Below, piece after piece: positions 1 through 12,354 of a stretch of 64,000 nt of DNA (position 1 is its first letter; the number at the start of each line of letters is the position of its first letter). The notes beneath the pieces were generated by a model. That model saw nothing but the letters and a program-made list of their open reading frames with translations. It ran no database searches and was not told where the DNA came from. The translations under genes and the position numbers were made by a program. Source of the DNA: Zanthoxylum bungeanum (lineage: Eukaryota; Streptophyta; Magnoliopsida; Sapindales; Rutaceae); contig SKCR01026763.1 of assembly GCA_019454045.1 (NCBI GenBank), positions 17,769 through 81,768 of the forward strand, written 5' to 3'.

Positions 1-255
1 GTGTAAATAGCAAACAGAAGTTGTCAGGTGGTGATCAGTTAAAGGTACAGTAATAAAGTGTCAGGTTTGTGAAATGAATAAGAATCAGTTATTTAATTAA
101 AACTTTATAACCTTTTGCATGATTGCTTACTGAGTCATTATGACTCACACCACAACAATTTGTCAGTTTTGCAGGTCAGTAGCAGTCATATAGAATCAGC
201 AGAATTTCGGTGAAGACAGTGGATCGACCCAATTGCAGTCAAGAAAGTCTTACTT
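1..255. other. Intergenic sequence, nothing recognised
   Basis: No coding frame, RNA gene or clear repeat terminus is visible. The stretch ends where a Gypsy-like LTR terminus (TGTAACATCCC) starts, so it may be flanking DNA or older repeat. Confidence 0.4.
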
Positions 256-1665
256 TGTAACATCCCTCCTAGGCCAGGATGCTACCGGTAGGAGACAGGA
301 GAGCCCATCTCCATAAGCCTCTGAATCTGACGAAATTTCGGCATGATGTATGCAGAACGTCATGTAACCTGGCTTATAGCCAGCATCCATATACAATATA
401 ATCATCAACTCTCAGCCTTACCCCTTTCTTTAACATTTCAGGTTTAGCAGATTAGTAGGTCATCCTTTCCATCTACTGTTTCGTCATCATTTCCTGCCAA
501 TAGAGAAAGGTTGTGCCAACAATAGAGTGTCCTTATTATGTTTTGTTGGAAGAATTTGTTATTTGGTTTTAGGCATTTGAGCCTTTATTTGATACTGAGG
601 ATATTGTATTTTCTTTTTGGATATTCCTTTGAGTTGGATCATGGAGATCCTATGTTATGATGATATTTTCAGTTTAGATTTTTCCTTGTATTGGAGTATT
701 AGTCCATATTACAGGGGAAACTCTGACAGTTTCTAGTCTACGTTTCACCCCTACCCTACCTAAGGGGACGGGTGTGACATTTACGCGTGGGCCCCACGCG
801 CCAGGCAGAATTTTGCTGCCGACTTCCCGAGTCTCCTCCGTGATTTTCATACCTTTCCAAGTAGTAACGAATCTCCGAATGTTAATTTTCGTTAAGTTTG
901 CGAGAGCGACCGAACCACGTTTCTCACATATTCTTTCGTCTATTCTAGTTATGATTATGTTCCTTACAGTAAATTCTTTTGACTCTTAGGTGAACGTGAT
1001 ACCGTAAGCAGGGACGGTCATGCTGCCTAATTCCTTTATCTGTAGTCAGCTCTCCAGGTGCGTGGATAAGCTTGTAACATTGATGTTTTCAAAAGTATAT
1101 AGTATGTATGTTTTCCTAAATTAATTTTAAGGTAATGCATTAAATGAGTTTGTTTTTAGAAAGTTTATATATTTTGCTACGAAATATGGATCAAATATTG
1201 ATTATGTTGAAATCATGTGTTTGTGATATATGAGAAACTTGCATGATTTGAGATATATGGGCATGGATTTTGGAAATGATTTTTATGTTAGGATGCACCC
1301 TGTGTACATATATGTGCCAGTTTATTTGCCGTGAGATGAGGTCTCATGTTGCCAGTTTTGCTCCGGATGCCAGTTATTGCCATGGGGATGCCCCATGTTG
1401 CCAGCTTTGCCGTATTGTCACGAGAGTGTGCATATAGATGAATAAACAACTTTATTATTCAGAGTATTCTTGAGCAGTATGAGTTTTATGAGATTTATGA
1501 TTTCAAGTAAATGTTGAATCTATTGATTTACAGCTTATGTACTTATTTATAGTATGAAATACTTATTCGATCCACCTTGTTACTTGTTTATCCACGGCAC
1601 TAAGCTGTGATCCATTGCACTAAGCGTGAGCTTACCCATTTCTTTAACATTTCAGGTTTAGCAGA
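256..1665 (+). repeat. Gypsy-type LTR debris
   Basis: The block opens with TGTAACATCCCTCC, a common start of plant Gypsy LTRs, and 774-779 reads GTGTGACA after a GGGGACGG purine run, like a PPT or LTR end. The phrase TTTCTTTAACATTTCAGG occurs twice (about 428 and 1640), so at least two LTR pieces or an internal duplication are present. The first 130 bp resemble 33970-34100, for example the shared word CTACCGGTAGGAGACA. No convincing target-site duplication was found. The block stops abruptly at the Copia LTR fragment starting near 1671. Lineage is uncertain; a chromovirus is plausible. Confidence 0.45.
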
Positions 1666-1670
1666 GAAAA

Positions 1671-2548
1671 ACGATTAATTTGGAATTAATCGATAAAATA
1701 ATATATTCGATATATTATACGAAATTGGATTTCGACGCGGAATTAAAATTAGATTTTAATTCGGGCGAACGAGTTAATTTAGAATTAATTCATTAGCGAT
1801 GTGAATAGTGATTTTGCTAGGCATAATTATTTAATTACGTCGCAACGGAAAATTCGTTAATTTGGAATTAGCGAACCCCAGCCCGGGAGTGTTTGCAGGC
1901 GCACTCGCATTGCAAACTTAAGTGCGGCCCACAAGTCACATCAAGCGTCAAATCGCTAGTCACATCAAGCGTCAAATCACTTGTCACTTTGAGTGATGTG
2001 ATGTCAAGTCATTTGTGATGTGAATAGTTGATGTGGGTTGTTGAAAGCCATTTTACAAATTTTTTGGTATATGTTATTATTTGATTTTGGAAATCAATTT
2101 TAACCTAACACATTTCTCTCTCTCTTGTAATGGCTCACGGTTTTGGAGCCCTTTTTCCCTCCTCTCCTTCTCTCGGTTTTGAACCAATTTTCTTCTCCAT
2201 TGTTTGGCAAGGCCGAAAATAACAAGGATGAAGATGGTGATTTTATGGCAAAATCATTAAGAGCTAGCACTCAAAAGAGTATATACCAAGGTGATAGGGA
2301 ATCGCACATGTGAGCTTGGAATCACCATTTGAGAAGCTTGGAGCTTGGAGCATCAATGGAGGACCAAGATGACCGAATAGAGGAGGACCAAAAACAGCAA
2401 ATGCCGTGAACATCAAATGGCATAAAAAGTTTTGTTCTTCGTCGCATCGCTCAACCGATCATTTTGAGTATTCCGAAACTTCCTCGTGTATTCGCACTTA
2501 TGTTTCTTGCTTGATAATCGATCCTCGGGACCGTAGAATTTTTCAACA
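1671..2548 (+). repeat. Copia element C: partial LTR
   Basis: This is homologous to the 3' part of the LTRs of Copia elements A (17860 onward) and B (reverse strand, 41760 down). It shares the ATTAATTTGGAATTAAT palindromes, the word GCTAGGCAT, and the terminal block around GTATTCCG. It ends in AACA like the complete LTRs. The 5' half of the LTR is missing and is replaced by Gypsy LTR debris. Confidence 0.7.
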
Positions 2549-4975
2549 GAAACAAACTGCAAGACCGCTCGTAGCTCGTATGCATGTCTATACTGCAAGA
2601 AGTCTGGACACTTGTAGAAAGATTGTCCATAGCTGAAAGGAAAAGTAGAAACCCCAAGTACGCTTTTTATTTTTCCTATTATTGACATCTCATCAGCCTT
2701 AGATCCAAATAGTGGTTGGGTGTTAGACACCGGTAGTCCTACTCATATTTGTAACTCTATAAAAGTTAATAGAAGGCTAAACATAAGAGAGATCCAGCTT
2801 AGAGTTGGCAATGGCGAGACATTGGATGTCAGAGCCATATGAACCGATGTTCTAGATTCCCTAATGAATGTAAATTAGATTTACATGACTGTTTTTATAT
2901 GCCCTTTTTTATCAGAGAAATAATATCTTAACTGATATTAGATAAGAAGAATATAAAATAAACTTTAAAGATGGTGTTTTATGTTTATATGATAAAGAAA
3001 ATGTTCTTTATCTAACGATCACTATGTTTTGGAAACATATAGAGATGCCTAATGTAGAGGAAAATACAAGTAATAGATCTGAATAAGGCATATGAAATTG
3101 GGCCATATAGGTGTTAGACGTCTATAAAATTGGTAAATGATGGTTTGATTGAAAATCTTACAGTAGATCCTTATCCGATTTATAAGTCATATTTCCTAAG
3201 GAAAATGACATATGCCATATTTCTTGGTGTTGGACACCGTGCTGAAAATTTATTGGAACTAATACACAGTGATGTGTGTAGTCCATTAAATTATGTCGCT
3301 CATGTTGTTTCTACATACTTCATGACTTTCACGAATGACAAGTCTATAAATCGGAAATATTTGACAAGTTCAAGATATTTTAAAACGAAATAATAAAATA
3401 AACCAGGAAATTCATCAAGTGCCTTGGATTAGATCAAAGTGATGAATTTATGAGCAATAAATTCATAAGTTATTTAATGGAGAATTGAAATTCTCGCTCA
3501 ATATAACACACAAGGATCTCATTAACACAATGATTTGTCTGAACGGAGAAGTCGTACTTTATTGGATATGGTGCGATCTATGTGAGCTATACAGATCTTT
3601 CATATTACCTTTAAAGTCATGTTTTACTAATTGTTGCCCACATATTGAATAGGGTTCCATCGAAAACTGTTTCTACGACCCCCTATCAGATATGGTTCGG
3701 TATAAATTCAAGTCTTATATACTTAAAGATTTGGGGTTGTTCTGCATACGTTATAGTTGCGCAACGGGAAAACTAACATCCATAAGATATTAAGAAAGGT
3801 TCGTTGGATATCCTGAAAATTCCATGGGATATCAATTCTAAGATTCTGAGCAACGAAATGTATTTGTTGTTCATTTTTCCACTTTTCTTGAAAATCAATT
3901 TTTGAGAGAAAGTGGGAATTGTAGAGATATTGAACTTGATAAGTTTGATCACAACATTAAGGAACCTGAGATGGAACCATAGATCCAATTATGAGAAGGA
4001 TCTACAATACAAGTTCTACGTAAGTCGAATAGAATATCAAAGCCTCTTGATATATTATTTTTAACATATGATGCGAGCCTTTATGTTCTCCTCTTGAAGG
4101 AAACAGATCCGACTACGTATAAGGAAGCGATATTGGATATCGATTGGGGAAAATGGCAGGAAGCCATGAAATCTGAAATGGATTCTATGTATAACAATCA
4201 AGTCTGGGACTTAGTTGAACTTCCTGAGGGAATTAAACCTATTGGTTGTAAATGGGTTTATAATAGGAAGCGAGGGCCCGATAGAAAGGTGAAAACCTTT
4301 AAGGTCCGACTGGTAGCGAAAGGTTACACTCAATGTCCTAGGATTGACTATGAGGAAACTTTTTTTTCACCAGTAGCCATGCTAAAATCCATTATGATTC
4401 TTTTAGCCTTTGCTACATATCATAACTGTGAGATATGGCAAATGGATGTGAAAACCGCTTTCCTAATGGATTCCTCTATGATGATATCTATATGGAACAA
4501 CCGAATGAGTTTCGTATCCAATGAAACTTCAAACTAGGTTTGTAAGCTCCAGAAGTCTATGGACTTAAACAGACATCCCTAAGCTGGAATCTTCGTTTTG
4601 ATGAGATAATTGGATTATCTGGATTCACCAAGAACGATAAAGAACCATGTGTTTATAAGAAAGTGAGTGGGAGCATGATAGTTTTCCTAGTTATATATGT
4701 ATACCACATCCTTATCATTGGAAATGATACAGGATTGATGCAAAGTATGAAAGTCTACATTTTGGATTTTTCTGAGTAATTTTTAAAAATATACAAGCTA
4801 GTTAGGTAATTACTCACACACTATGAACTAAAAAAAGATTTACCCATCTACATCTGAATCCAGTAATTATATTATTTCCTGAAGACATTCTAAAGAATAA
4901 TGAACCAAATATAAAGTGTAGTTGGCATTGTTACTATCTAGCTAGGTTGTTAATGAAAACAACGCACAGCTGAAT
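2549..4975 (+). pseudogene. Copia element C: gag-pol remnant
   Basis: Decayed Copia polyprotein in the order typical of Ty1/Copia. A CCHC zinc knuckle (C-x2-C-x4-H-x4-C with one in-frame stop) lies at about 2590-2635. An aspartic protease with the DTGS motif lies at 2720-2860, followed by a fragment ending in LRVGNG. An integrase start (ENLLELIHSDVC) lies at about 3240-3290. The longest open stretch is reverse transcriptase at 4094-4537, with WDLVELPEG, GCKWVY, RLVAKGYTQ and the catalytic-region start MDVKTAFL. Frameshifts and stops occur throughout. There is no PBS, N-terminal gag, RNase H or 3' LTR. It is not a functional gene. Confidence 0.85.
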
Positions 4976-5559
4976 AAAAATAAATGTTGGATAGTGGTTG
5001 ATATTTATAATTGGGAATACTAATGAGTATCCTAATCACACTCATTAAAAATCTATTTTAGGAAAGTTTTGATGAGAAAAAGAGAAAATTAATTAGTATT
5101 TTGACAATTTTTTCCATTTCACATAAAAATAATGTAAAAACTTTCATAAAATGAATTCTTAAGAATACTGGTTAGCATTACCCTTTATAATGTATCCTCA
5201 AGCCGTGTAATTTCACATCAATAGATCACACTTACGTATACATCTACGCACGTGTCAACAAAAGATTTTCATGATTATAAATGATAAAAAAAAAAAAAAA
5301 ATGGATTAAATACACTTTTGCTTTTAAATCGACATAATAACTTTAACAAATTTGTCCCAACAATAATCTTTTACCATAATGCGAAAACAAACATTAGAAA
5401 AACACTATTATATTTAAGAATTTAACAACATGTTGGCAGTAGTTATAATCATACTGCCTTAAATAATAAATCATGAGAATAAATTACTCTAGCAATACAA
5501 ATTCTTATCATATTTAAGAGTGCCAGTAGAAAATATTTTTAGTAAACAATTTGCTGTTT
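4976..5559. other. AT-rich 3' flank of the FAR gene
   Basis: No coding potential is visible. It includes the probable 3' UTR of the minus-strand FAR gene. A short hairpin (GGCAGTA, 10-nt loop, TACTGCC) lies at 5435-5458. No canonical AATAAA signal is seen on the minus strand within about 280 nt of the stop. Confidence 0.5.
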
Positions 5560-8500
5560 TCATTTGAAAACATATTTCACAACGCCGGGAATGTGAGTGT
5601 TCAAGAAGTAATCATCCCAATCAATGCACTTCGGATCAAAGTAAAATGTATCAGTTTCTACGCCGTTATCTCGAGCTACCATTCGTAATTTCTCTGTATT
5701 TGTATCATCAAAGCTGTATTTAAGAAACAAGAAGCTTAATTAGTTGTTTTTATCCCAGTAAAATAAAAAACATATGTTCATCAAATTGATATAATGAAGA
5801 AATTAATTAATTAAGCAATACGTACATGCCACCGAAGAATAAGTATGGTCTGTAAAGTTCTACTAATCGCAGCACGAAATTGATCTTCCTATTCAGATCG
5901 TTACACGTGCCCTGGAAGTACTGGCATAATGCTGCATTTGCCAACTCTAGTCCCTGTATTTCAGAAAGAATCCAACAATAATATTAATGACATGTCTTAT
6001 TAGGTTTCCTCACATAAGGGGAGAGAAACAACTGTTGATTCAGCTTCTAAATTTAGAACAAAATTAAAATCCACAAATTTAATAAAAGTTAATATTCATA
6101 AAATAATAAATTAAAAAAATATCTCTTTTATCGATAATGAATCATATGTTTTAAAAACTCGTCCAAAATCTATAAAATTAAAGGACACCATTGGTCAAGT
6201 GAACACCAAAGCTTGTAGATGGACAAAAGAGGAGGCCAATAGTGAGCTAAGAAATTGAAATAGTTTTATCTTGTGGGATAAGGTAAGGTTTAGAAAACTT
6301 TACCTTTAGAGGTAGAATGTAACGGATGGTCATATATCTGTGAAAGCCAGCCATGTTGTGAAACACAGTAAGTTTGCCGACTTTAACAGGCTTCCCATCC
6401 TTGTTAATCCATGGCTTTTTGGTGAAGTAACGGTAGCCGTAATCCTGAATATTAGAGTATGTCAAAGGGCGTCTTGAAGATGATCCCACTTGATAAATAT
6501 TGACATCATAAGGTTGCTTTCCATGAGCCACCATTGCCACAATGATAGAATTCACCACCATATCTGCTGGTATCTGCATAATTCAATCCTTTAAATTTTT
6601 ATCTTTTTTTTTGTTTGACAGAATATTACATGCATTAGAATAATTATAATTAAAGATACCGAATTAAGTAAATTAAAGAAATAATTAAACTATACTCACC
6701 ACATCAACAATACCCTTAACGTCTCCAAGGAAGCAAGTTAATCTTCCTTTACCATAGCCAACAGCTAAACTGTCAATGGTTCTGCAGAAAAAAAGAAAAG
6801 AAATTAAAAGATATATAAGTTGAGAAATCCTAACAAATTAAATTAATTACTGCTAATTTTATATATTCTTACCTGATACCTTCAGCCCAACCGCGAAATG
6901 GTTCTCTGTAAGTACTTGTTATGATGGTTGGGCGTAAAATAACCACTGACATATTTTCTTTCAAATGCCCCATAAGCATCTCTCCCATTGCCTTTGTGAA
7001 TACGTATGTGTTTGGCCATCCATAGATTTTTGCCCTGGAATAATTTTTCCAAATTTCGACTATTATAATCAAAATTATCCTTGGAAATATTTATAAATAG
7101 ATGAAGATAAAAAGGATATATTATTATATATATTTATGTTCTTAAAAATAAACAAAAATAATAATTATAATTTAAAGTTATTCTTAACATTAAAACTAGC
7201 CTCACTCAAATATAATGGAAATTATCCACCATCTACCTAATTTTTAGTTAAAGTTTAAAAAACACATCATGTTTTAAATTTATTAGCAGTCCACCCAATC
7301 TTTTAAAAAATAGACATTTTTAACAAAATTGCTATTTTTGGGGAGTAAAATATCATTTTCACAACTAATTTTTGGATGCAAAATACAAATTAATATTTTT
7401 TGGGTGTAAAATAATCTTTTCAAAACTGATTTTTGAGGGTAAAATGTTCACAATTATTAATTTTTACGTGAAAAAACATTTTAAAAAACTTAAAGTAGTT
7501 AGCTGATAAATTTAAAAAATAAGGTGTTTTTTGAATTTTCATTAAAGATCAGTCCGATAATTTCTCAAAAATAATTAAACAATTACCTAAAGTAGAATAT
7601 ATAATGATGTGTCCTTTTCTCTTTAATTCGACATTAATTTTCATAAATGCAAGAGACCTTAAAAACAAATAACATTCAGAGATAGGTTGACAGTTGATAT
7701 CACCGTAATTCAGTTATAAATGAGCAAAACTCTGAAGAATTATTAATTAAAGTTTATTAAAATATTTATTTGTCTCATTATAATCATCTAATAATATATA
7801 AACACTAGTTTGAAGATTTTATAAGTTAGTGTAAAGATTAGCATTTACCATGTTTTTGAATGCTAGTTTATTAGCTAGCTTATAAACTCATAAAACGGTA
7901 CACCAAACGGTGTCATAATAAACGTAAACTTATAAATATGATATTATTTTTCTACACTAACTTATAAAATAATAAACGTAAAATAATAAATTATGATCGA
8001 TGTAGACAAGTTACAAGTAGCTGTTACGAAATTATACAATTGCATTTAATGGACTTGGAAACACCATAAATTACCACATTGAAATTGTTTGTTTCTTTTA
8101 ATTGATAAGTAAAATTGTGAGAGTTGCCACATTGAATTAATTATTTATCAAGCCAATTCGCAAAAGTGAGTCCATGTACTAGCCAGCGACAACGCAGTTG
8201 ACTCTTAACCATATATATAAAAATAACTGCGTGCTTTCTTTAACTTGTTAGTTTGATATATCGTATGAAAAATTCAGAGGAAGTAAAGAGCACCCACCTG
8301 AAGGATTTATGTGGTCTGCAAAAATAGTATGGCTGGGTTGTGTAGTTTATTTAATATGGTGCTAAAATTGAGGTCACTTATATATTTAAATCCCTTCAAG
8401 TACTATTCTATTTTATTTTCTTGACTCAGTCTTTCCCTTTTTTTTCTTTTGTCCTTGTGAAAAGCGTTTACAATGTCACATGAGACGAAACTTTAATGTT

Positions 8501-10570
8501 TAATGTAGATGTTACGTTTTATTTTTGTTTTTTTGTTTTGTTTCTTTTTTTTTTTAAAGTGAAGTGGTTTCTCTAATAAAACAAAATATATTTTTTTAAC
8601 ACAAGCTAACTAGATAATCTAATTTAACTCTATTTTTCAACAATTAGATATCCTAATTAATGAAGAAACTTAAAGGATGGGGCAAAAAAAAGCTTAGGAG
8701 ATTGTATCTAAACCATTTTATAATTTTTAATTATCAAAACATTTTATAAAATTTTAAGAAAGTTTTCTTCCCCTTATTGTTTTAACTCTATTTTTTAACA
8801 ATTAGATATTCTAATTAATAAGAAACTTAAAGGAGAACAAAAAAAAAGCTTAGGTAAAATCTTGTTAAAAGGGTGTTGTTCCATATTTCTCAAAAAGGGT
8901 AATGTTTAACTAGTTTTTGAATATATATATATATATATACACACGAGATTATATCTAAACCATTTTATAATTTTTAATTTTCAAATCATTGTATCTAAAT
9001 TCATGTTAAGTTTTCGTCCCCTTCTTGTTTTGACCAGGCAAAAAAAAAAAGTAAATTAAATGTGGTTACTTATTTTCAGATATGAAGCTGAATATGTAGG
9101 GTTGTGTTGAGTAAACTCGGTTGGACTTTTTAGGATCATTCTGAAATTCATTTACACCCCCACTAATTGGAAACTTTTGTAAACCAGAACTTGTGGCTAT
9201 ATATAGCTAGTATGTAACAATAATGCTATTCTGAATCATTAAAAACATCTTATTATTTTAGAATTTAGACATAAAGACAACAAACAACCCATTTTGAGGG
9301 AGTGTGACTAGCATATTATTATTCAGTATGAAATTATAAAAGATCTCAATTTTTTTTTTTTTTTATTTTTTAAAAATAAGGTTTTGAAGAATATATGATG
9401 TTGAATCACAAACCTTTTGATGCCCAAATCTTTCATAGCAAGTGTAATTGCTTCTTCAGTTGCTTCCTCAGCATGAAGTTCATTCAATTCTTGCTCCACC
9501 ACTTTCCTCTCCACATCAATGTCCAATCCTGATGCCCCATTAAGTGTCTCCCCCATCTTAAATGAGCTTTCATATAAGAGTCCTGATCTTTCCCCCCATA
9601 CATAAGCTGCCAATAAATAAACAAAACAAATAAAGATCTTCATAAAGAAATTTAATTGACCTCCAAATATTGAATTTTGGTAGGGACTTGTCATGTTAAT
9701 TACCAGTGGATACATGGACAAGAACCTTTAGCTTAGCACATTTCTTTGAAAAGTTCAAAACATGCTTAGCTCCGAATGTGTTGAGATCAAGTGCAACATC
9801 ATATCTGGACCAAAAATAAATGAATTATAGTGACTTCTTGTTTAATTTTTGCATTGAATTAATGAAGGAATCACCATATTAAAATGAGTAAAAAAAATTT
9901 TAAAAAAAAAAAAAAAAAAAAACTCACTTTAGTACAGTGTGTTTTGCCATGTATATACATACCTCTCATCAAAGTTGGTTGTGGCAGCTAAATTGATCAC
10001 AGCGTCTAATTCGTTCCACATCTCTTCTCTTAAATTAGAATCTTTAATTCCCAAATCCTCAAGAGAGATGTCACCGGGAACTAGAGTGATCTTCTCTGAT
10101 ATAAGGGTACTTATATGTGTACCATTTTTTTCTTTTAGAACCCTAAACAAGTCCTTCCCTATGATCTGTAATCACACACATGAATATTTGTATATCAATG
10201 TATGTATTACATATTTGTAAATAATAAAATAATAAAAAAAAAATTGCAAGGAATCAACATTGTGTATATTTCTGTCGGTAATATACCTCGTTATGGAAAC
10301 GAACAGTGGCTGACTTAGCATCTGCGGCTCTAAGAAGAAGATAAAGCTTCTTCACATTTGGCTGAACCCTCAAGATTTTCTCCACAAAAACTGCATACAA
10401 TCAAGAAAAGAAAAGAAAGCCGTTTAAGAGCTTTATATATTACTCTCGAAAAAATAGAGAAATAAAAGAAGAGAGAAAATATTTATACTCTTTGCTAGAA
10501 ACCCGGTTGCCCCAGTGACAAGAATGGTCTTGTTATCAAGAAACTGAAGTGCACTCCCGATTTGATCCAT
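5560..10570 (-). CDS. FAR: Alcohol-forming fatty acyl-CoA reductase (FAR), 10 exons, 492 residues
   Basis: Reduces very-long-chain acyl-CoA to primary fatty alcohol with NADPH, for wax, suberin or pollen-wall lipids; plant FARs usually act at the ER or in plastids. Exons on the minus strand: 10570-10489, 10390-10287, 10165-9963, 9804-9704, 9606-9414, 7034-6873, 6781-6700, 6573-6304, 5953-5826, 5713-5560. All introns are GT-AG and the phases join into one 1479-nt frame ending in TGA. The NADPH-binding motif TGATGFLAK lies at residues 19-27, the active-site region VHVSTAYV at about 159-166, and the YxxxK pair YVFTK at 238-242. The C-terminal FAR_C domain runs from about 390 to the end, closing with PGVVKYVFK. 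Length and motifs match the family (Arabidopsis CER4/FAR3 group), and no key residue is missing. Which paralogue it is cannot be decided here. The start ATG is the first one after a CT-rich leader and leaves a normal N-terminus. Confidence 0.96.
7817..7969. mobile_element. Small palindromic MITE-like insertion in FAR intron 5
   Basis: The left arm TTTTATAAGTTAGTGTA (7817-7833) is the exact reverse complement of the right arm TACACTAACTTATAAAA (7953-7969). The element is about 153 bp and has no coding capacity. The superfamily is not assignable and no clear target duplication was established. Confidence 0.6.
8615..8990. repeat. Local duplications in FAR intron 5
   Basis: A block starting AACTCTATTTTTCAACAATT (8626) recurs near 8787 and carries the same downstream words AGAAACTTAAAGGA and AAAAGCTTAGG. 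A second word, TATCTAAACCATTTTATAAT, occurs at about 8705 and 8949. The pattern fits unequal duplication or two copies of one small AT-rich repeat. Confidence 0.6.
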
Positions 10571-11092
10571 TGAAATTTTGGAAAGAAGAAACTAAAAGAG
10601 AGATAGAGAGAGATCAAGAATTAATATTTGGTAGGTTTCAAGAAGTGATGTTAAGGAAACCCAAAAACAACAAGGCTTTAATATAAGCAAAAGCAAATGT
10701 CATTCATATAACAGCAGTAGCAAGCTAGCGAGGGAAATAGAGCAATTAAGAGGTAGAGTACACGCAAAAAAATTTTGTCATAATTTTCAAGACTGGTAGA
10801 TAGGTGATCAGGTTTCTTGTATCATTATTTTTTAATTTCTTAAGAAAATTAATTAGGGTAAATATATAAATTAAATAATAACAATGTCTGATAAGGAAAT
10901 ATCTCAGTACGAGACATTAAATCATGTGCTAAGTATATAAAATTTTCTTAATTTTAAAATTTTAAGTTAGCTTTTGAATATAATGGTTAGGCATTTAATT
11001 TTTATATGGTATCAGAATTAATTTATACACAGATAGGTTAATACTATTTTTTCGTTATAAAAAAAATAAAAATAGATAGCGGCCTGTATGTG
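10571..11092 (-). promoter_or_regulatory. FAR 5' UTR and proximal promoter
   Basis: On the minus strand, TATATTAA at 10685-10678 is a good TATA-box candidate, 108 nt upstream of the ATG. It would place the transcription start about 75-80 nt before the ATG. The leader that follows is rich in CT repeats (CTCTCTCTATCTCTC), common in plant 5' UTRs. A MULE-type MITE borders the region at 11093. No other element is assigned with confidence. Confidence 0.5.
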
Positions 11093-11273
11093 GGGAAATT
11101 CTTCTATGCAACAGTGGTACCACGTCACCCGTGCAACAAGTTAATCATCAATTGTCACGCGTGCTAAAAATTAAAAAACAACTAAAAAATAGGTGAAGAA
11201 ATTCTATATGTCATTTTTTAATTGGCTTGTGGTACCACGTCATCCTTACCACTGTTGCACCAAAGAATCTCTC
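11093..11273. mobile_element. MULE-type MITE upstream of FAR
   Basis: The terminal inverted repeats are about 26 bp. The left end GGGAAATTCTT... and the reverse complement of the right end GAGAGATTCTT... share the block TGCAACAGTGGT. Flanks are CTGTATGTG (11084-11092) and ATGTATGTG (11274-11282), a 9-bp duplication with one mismatch, as expected for Mutator-like elements. It is 181 bp and non-coding. Confidence 0.75.
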
Positions 11274-11282
11274 ATGTATGTG

Positions 11283-11887
11283 ACAAGAGTAATAAGGGAA
11301 ATGTTTCATAATGGCTGAGAGTATAACAAGATAAACACTTGTACTAAATTTTTTTTTTTTTTTTGATATATATAAATTATTCATATAAACTTTTATAAAT
11401 ACCACAACCAATTTTGAATAAAAAAAAAATGTATACACATATTTGCAACTAACGTTTGGACGGTTGAGGTGGTCACCTACAAAAAAACATGTACAACCCC
11501 ATTGAACAGGTCACATGGTGAGAAACAAAGTATATTATAAAAATATGAAATTGGAAAGGCACCGGCCTTACTGTTGGATAGGGTTCTTGACCTAACCCTT
11601 CTGCAGATATTTACAAAGTAATGCTGTGCAAAGACTTTATTTGTTTCACTTATTAAAAAAAATTATGTGTCTCCATAAACAGTTGCTGTTGATCTCTGAC
11701 ACATGATTAAATATCTATATTTACCCATCCACATGCTTATGCTTTTCAAGTTCAAAAATAAGTATATTTTCTTTCTATATTATATGCAAGTTTCTTTTTT
11801 CAATCATAATAAAAATGGATATCAATTCTCTCTTTATTTTTTCCTCTCATTATCTCTTTTTAGTATTATCATATAATGGCATATGAT
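11283..11887. other. Intergenic DNA between the FAR upstream region and element D
   Basis: AT-rich with homopolymer runs. No gene, RNA or repeat terminus is recognised. Confidence 0.45.
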
Positions 11888-12354
11888 TTATCGCGATTTT
11901 ATAAATCTAACATGCAAGCGCATGTATCGCTCAATTTATACATTGATAAAAGACAAATATCGTACCCACATATACTTATTATTTCTCTTATTAATATTAA
12001 GACTAACATTCTTAACTTAAACTAAACTATCGAGAAGAAGAGTTGATCTATCGAAATTTAATTAAAATTGAATAGAGACTTTGAAACCTTATATATAGAA
12101 GAACTTATGGTTGCAACTTCACTTAAGTATGCACGCAATGTGTTCATATATTTTTCATTCAATTGTGTTGTTGTTACTAATTATTAACCTAAAACACTAA
12201 ATTATTCACAAGCTTTTTTCGATGGTCAGGTGAAAATATTCAGAATAAATCAATTAACTATATGTTTATGTTAATTAATTGAAACCAAATTCATTAAGAT
12301 TGAGTTCTAATATTGGCTATGTATGTCCTGCAGGTATATGTCTATCCTAAATGT
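11888..12354 (-). repeat. Element D (Athila-like Gypsy): truncated 3' LTR
   Basis: About 470 bp is collinear with the LTR copy at 15682-16153 (shared GATTTTATAAATCTA, ATTTCTCTTATTAATATTA and GGTCAGGTGAAAATATTCA). The first bases read TTATCG where the other copy reads TGATCG. Homology stops near 12354, so the U3 side of this LTR is lost. Orientation is inferred from the PBS next to the other LTR. Confidence 0.65.

Larger units (their letters stand above)
7035..9413 (-). other. Large intron 5 of FAR (2.4 kb)
   Basis: All other introns of this gene are about 80 to 350 nt, so this one is expanded. It is AT-rich and holds a palindromic MITE-like element (7817-7969), a local duplication (8620-8870), short (TA)n and homopolymer runs. 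Donor and acceptor are canonical (AG/GTTTG and CCAG/GG). No coding frame of interest lies inside. Confidence 0.85.

Noticed and set aside
256..779. Complete solo Gypsy LTR from TGTAACATCCC to GTGTGACA
   Set aside because: Flanking pentamers (TACTT and TTTAC) do not match, so the ends are not supported as one insertion.
774..989. 71-codon open frame starting with GTG
   Set aside because: It lies in Gypsy LTR debris, starts without ATG, and has no recognisable domain or splice context.
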